Assembly: GCA_027335515.1 (NCBI GenBank)
Contig: DAHWHT010000188.1
Location: 1 to 7,157 of the forward strand
Origin: Clostridia bacterium
Lineage (GTDB): Bacteria; Bacillota_E; RBS10-35; JAJYVN01
Direction of reading: 5' to 3'
DNA: 7,157 nt
In this document: in pieces, positions 6,043 through 7,157 of the stretch
Position numbering within the stretch: the stretch's first letter is position 1
Layout: the number at the start of each line of letters is the position of its first letter
The notes under the pieces: model-generated
Told to the model about the DNA's origin: nothing
Database searches by the model: none
Seen by the model: the letters and a program-made list of their open reading frames with translations, nothing else
Translations under genes and position numbers: made by a program

Positions 6043-6470
6043 CACAACACTCCGTCCAAGCGCATCTGGAGGATCGTGTTCCGCAGCAGGGTGCTTGCTT
6101 CCTGGACCCACACCATGCCCTGCTGCTTTGTGACGTAGCCCTCGGGGTGGTAGCGCATGTCTGGACGCCACGGGTCTTTCGAGCGTTCGATCGCCGGGGC
6201 CAACGGGGTTTCGGCCCTGATGTAGCGGGCTGCCGGGGACGTGGCGACGGTCGCCAGTTTCAAGGCCTCTGGGCCCACCTGTGCCAGGTGTTTCTGGGAC
6301 AGTTTCCCCTCCAGTTGGAGCATGGTCTTGGCTACGCATTCAACCACGTAGCCCGCATGGTAGCCGGCGCCATCGTAACGCCGGGCCTTCAGGAGGCTGC
6401 GCGCATCCTGCATGTGTTTGCAGGCGGCGTCCGGGTAATCGTCCCCGTTGGGCCGACGGAGGCGCGACAA
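6042..6470 (-). CDS. HEPN-domain protein, first gene of the two-ATPase operon
   Basis: A 142-residue, mostly helical protein. Residues 10-56 read DDYPDAACKHMQDARSLL, then RYDGAGYHAGYVVECVAKTML, the typical first helix pair of a HEPN domain (a DA..LL helix, then an A.Y.AGY..E...K helix). Many HEPN proteins are RNases with an Rx4-6H motif. R102-PDMRY-H108 has that spacing, followed by a last helix VWVQEASTLLRNTIL. Whether this pair is catalytic is uncertain, because RY is also a structural feature in non-catalytic members. The start is a TTG at 6468-6470 with AAGG (6481-6484) ten bases upstream; no better start codon is nearby. It leads the operon, and its TGA overlaps the ATG of the KGGVGR ATPase. 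By analogy with HEPN toxins in other systems it could be an effector held in check by the ATPases, but that role is inferred. Confidence 0.75.
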   Translation of the reverse strand: MSRLRRPNGDDYPDAACKHMQDARSLLKARRYDGAGYHAGYVVECVAKTMLQLEGKLSQKHLAQVGPEALKLATVATSPAARYIRAETPLAPAIERSKDPWRPDMRYHPEGYVTKQQGMVWVQEASTLLRNTILQMRLDGVL

Positions 6471-6490
6471 ACGGCACCGCCCTTCTCCAG

Positions 6491-6536
6491 CCTCCGCGGC
6501 GTGGCGGAGGACCGGCCGTGACGGCGTCGGTCACGG
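6491..6536 (-). promoter_or_regulatory. Tandem hairpins just upstream of the HEPN gene
   Basis: Two perfect 7-bp inverted repeats lie in tandem. CCTCCGC (6491-6497) pairs with GCGGAGG (6504-6510) over a six-base loop, and CCGTGAC (6516-6522) pairs with GTCACGG (6530-6536) over seven bases. The first ends two bases before the predicted ribosome-binding region of the HEPN gene. They could form leader RNA stems controlling operon expression, or the GTGAC/GTCAC palindrome could be a repressor site. No ligand or regulator is identifiable. Confidence 0.4.
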
Positions 6537-6621
6537 GCTCCACGGGCTTCGCTGGGCGGCTGAGGAATCCTGGAACCTGGCCCGGTTGCCGCCGCCATGG
6601 CCGCGTCTGGACACCGGCCCC

Positions 6622-6638
6622 GGCACCGGCTCGGTGCC
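6622..6638. repeat. 7-bp inverted repeat with a three-base loop
   Basis: GGCACCG (6622-6628) pairs perfectly with CGGTGCC (6632-6638) around GCT. No T-run follows. It lies midway between the divergent HEPN and membrane-protein genes. Role unknown. Confidence 0.35.
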
Positions 6639-6798
6639 CCGGGTCCCGCGTGCAGCCGCTCAGCGGCCCCCCCCACTCCGGCGGCCTTGGGCAGGGAACC
6701 CACATCGGTCCGCCGTCGTCCGAATGGGCATGATAGGCATCCTGCCCGCCGCCGCGCCGACCCGGGCCCCGAGCCCGCCGCGCAAGGGGGGGGCCCGC

Positions 6799-7152
6799 AT
6801 GGTCCGGCACACGCTCTTCTCGGTCGCCGCCGCCGTCGCCGATGCCGCCGCCCTGCTCGCGATGCTGGCCACTGCGGGGGTGGCGGCCTGCGCGGCCCCC
6901 GGGCGACCCCTGGCCGGGGCGACCGCGGCCTGCCACCGCCTCGGTTTGCCGCCGCTGGCCCCGGGGGCGGCCGTGGGCTTGGCCTGCGTCGTCGCCCTGG
7001 GACTGGTGCCGTCGCTGACCCTGCGCTGGGGCCGCCGCTGGCCGTGCGCTCTCGCGTTGGCCGGGCAACTGCTCGTGCAACTCCTCGGTCTCGGCCTCTT
7101 CCTCCTCTGGGTCCCGGCCCTGCTGCTCACGGCTGCCGCCGCCCTGATCTGA
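6799..7152 (+). CDS. Small hydrophobic membrane protein of unknown family
   Basis: A 117-residue protein very rich in Ala and Leu. Likely membrane segments are residues 5-30, 55-75 and 82-115; the last is long enough to be two helices broken around Q90 or P106. Short positively charged stretches (RWGRRW at 76-81) separate them. I recognise no family motif and no clear signal peptidase site, so it is best described as a multi-pass inner-membrane protein. The ATG at 6799-6801 is preceded by AAGGGGG (6784-6790) at usable spacing; an in-frame ATG at 6724 would add a Pro/Arg-rich stretch that looks non-coding. It is oriented away from the HEPN operon across a 328-base gap, so a functional link is not shown. 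The gene ends five bases before the window edge. Confidence 0.55.
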   Translation: MVRHTLFSVAAAVADAAALLAMLATAGVAACAAPGRPLAGATAACHRLGLPPLAPGAAVGLACVVALGLVPSLTLRWGRRWPCALALAGQLLVQLLGLGLFLLWVPALLLTAAAALI

Positions 7153-7157
7153 GCGGC

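Larger units (their letters stand above)
6471..6798. other. Intergenic region rich in inverted repeats, upstream of the HEPN operon
   Basis: I see no gene here. The region separates the divergently oriented HEPN operon and the membrane-protein gene, so it should hold promoters for both, but I find no convincing -35/-10 pair on either strand. It contains four short inverted repeats (6491-6510, 6516-6536, 6622-6638, 6655-6667) and two eight-base homopolymers, C at 6667-6674 and G at 6786-6793. Promoters for an alternative sigma factor are possible. Confidence 0.5.

Noticed and set aside
6043..6339. N-terminal extension of the KGGVGR ATPase by 99 codons
   Set aside because: It lies wholly inside the HEPN gene in another frame and has Pro/Gly/Arg-rich shadow composition. 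The ATG at 6042 has a good GGAG and a TGATG overlap.
425..6680. Shared 12-mer CCCCCCACTCCG near both edges (425-436 and 6669-6680), considered as island end repeats
   Set aside because: Half of the match is a C-run and the similarity does not extend, so chance is sufficient in DNA this rich in G and C.
6340..7130. Long minus-strand open frames at the right edge
   Set aside because: They are low-complexity Gly/Arg/Gln-rich frames antisense to the hydrophobic protein and across the repeat-rich gap. The plus-strand frame has coherent membrane segments and a ribosome-binding site.
1..7157. CRISPR array, tRNA or rRNA genes, and a tnpA partner for tnpB
   Set aside because: I saw no regularly spaced repeats, no tRNA- or rRNA-like sequence, and no HUH/Y1 transposase motif on either strand.

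Overview
The window is very GC-rich bacterial DNA with GC-rich third codon positions, Shine-Dalgarno sites and genes overlapping by one base. No rRNA, tRNA or housekeeping gene is present, so I cannot place the organism beyond 'high-GC bacterium'. The content (one insertion element, two small modules of poorly characterised genes, little else) is that of an accessory or defence-type island.

Layout: 1-591 has no convincing gene but holds three strong hairpins and, near its right end, a good sigma70-like promoter (486-514). From 592 a plus-strand module begins: a small gene carrying a one-base frameshift, then a DUF1828/DUF1829-type gene (2313-3095). An IS200/IS605-group element that encodes only TnpB (about 1043-2289, minus strand) sits between them. 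Removing the element on paper at its flanking TCAG repeats rejoins the first gene to a stop codon at 2311-2313 that overlaps the DUF1828 start as TGATG. The two genes were therefore probably a translationally coupled pair before insertion.

After a 98-base gap with an inverted repeat, a minus-strand operon runs from 6470 back to 3194. It encodes a HEPN-domain protein, a ParA/MinD-like ATPase with the variant P-loop KGGVGR, and a second, unrelated P-loop ATPase resembling the Sll1717 family. All three are joined by one-base stop/start overlaps (TGATG and TAGTG), with good ribosome-binding sites before the second and third genes. A candidate RNase domain tightly coupled to two different NTPases suggests a nucleotide-driven sensor/effector system, possibly anti-phage. 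This is inference from domains and gene order and is the most interesting part of the window.

The right edge has about 330 bases rich in inverted repeats with no gene, then a short plus-strand gene for a hydrophobic membrane protein (6799-7152).
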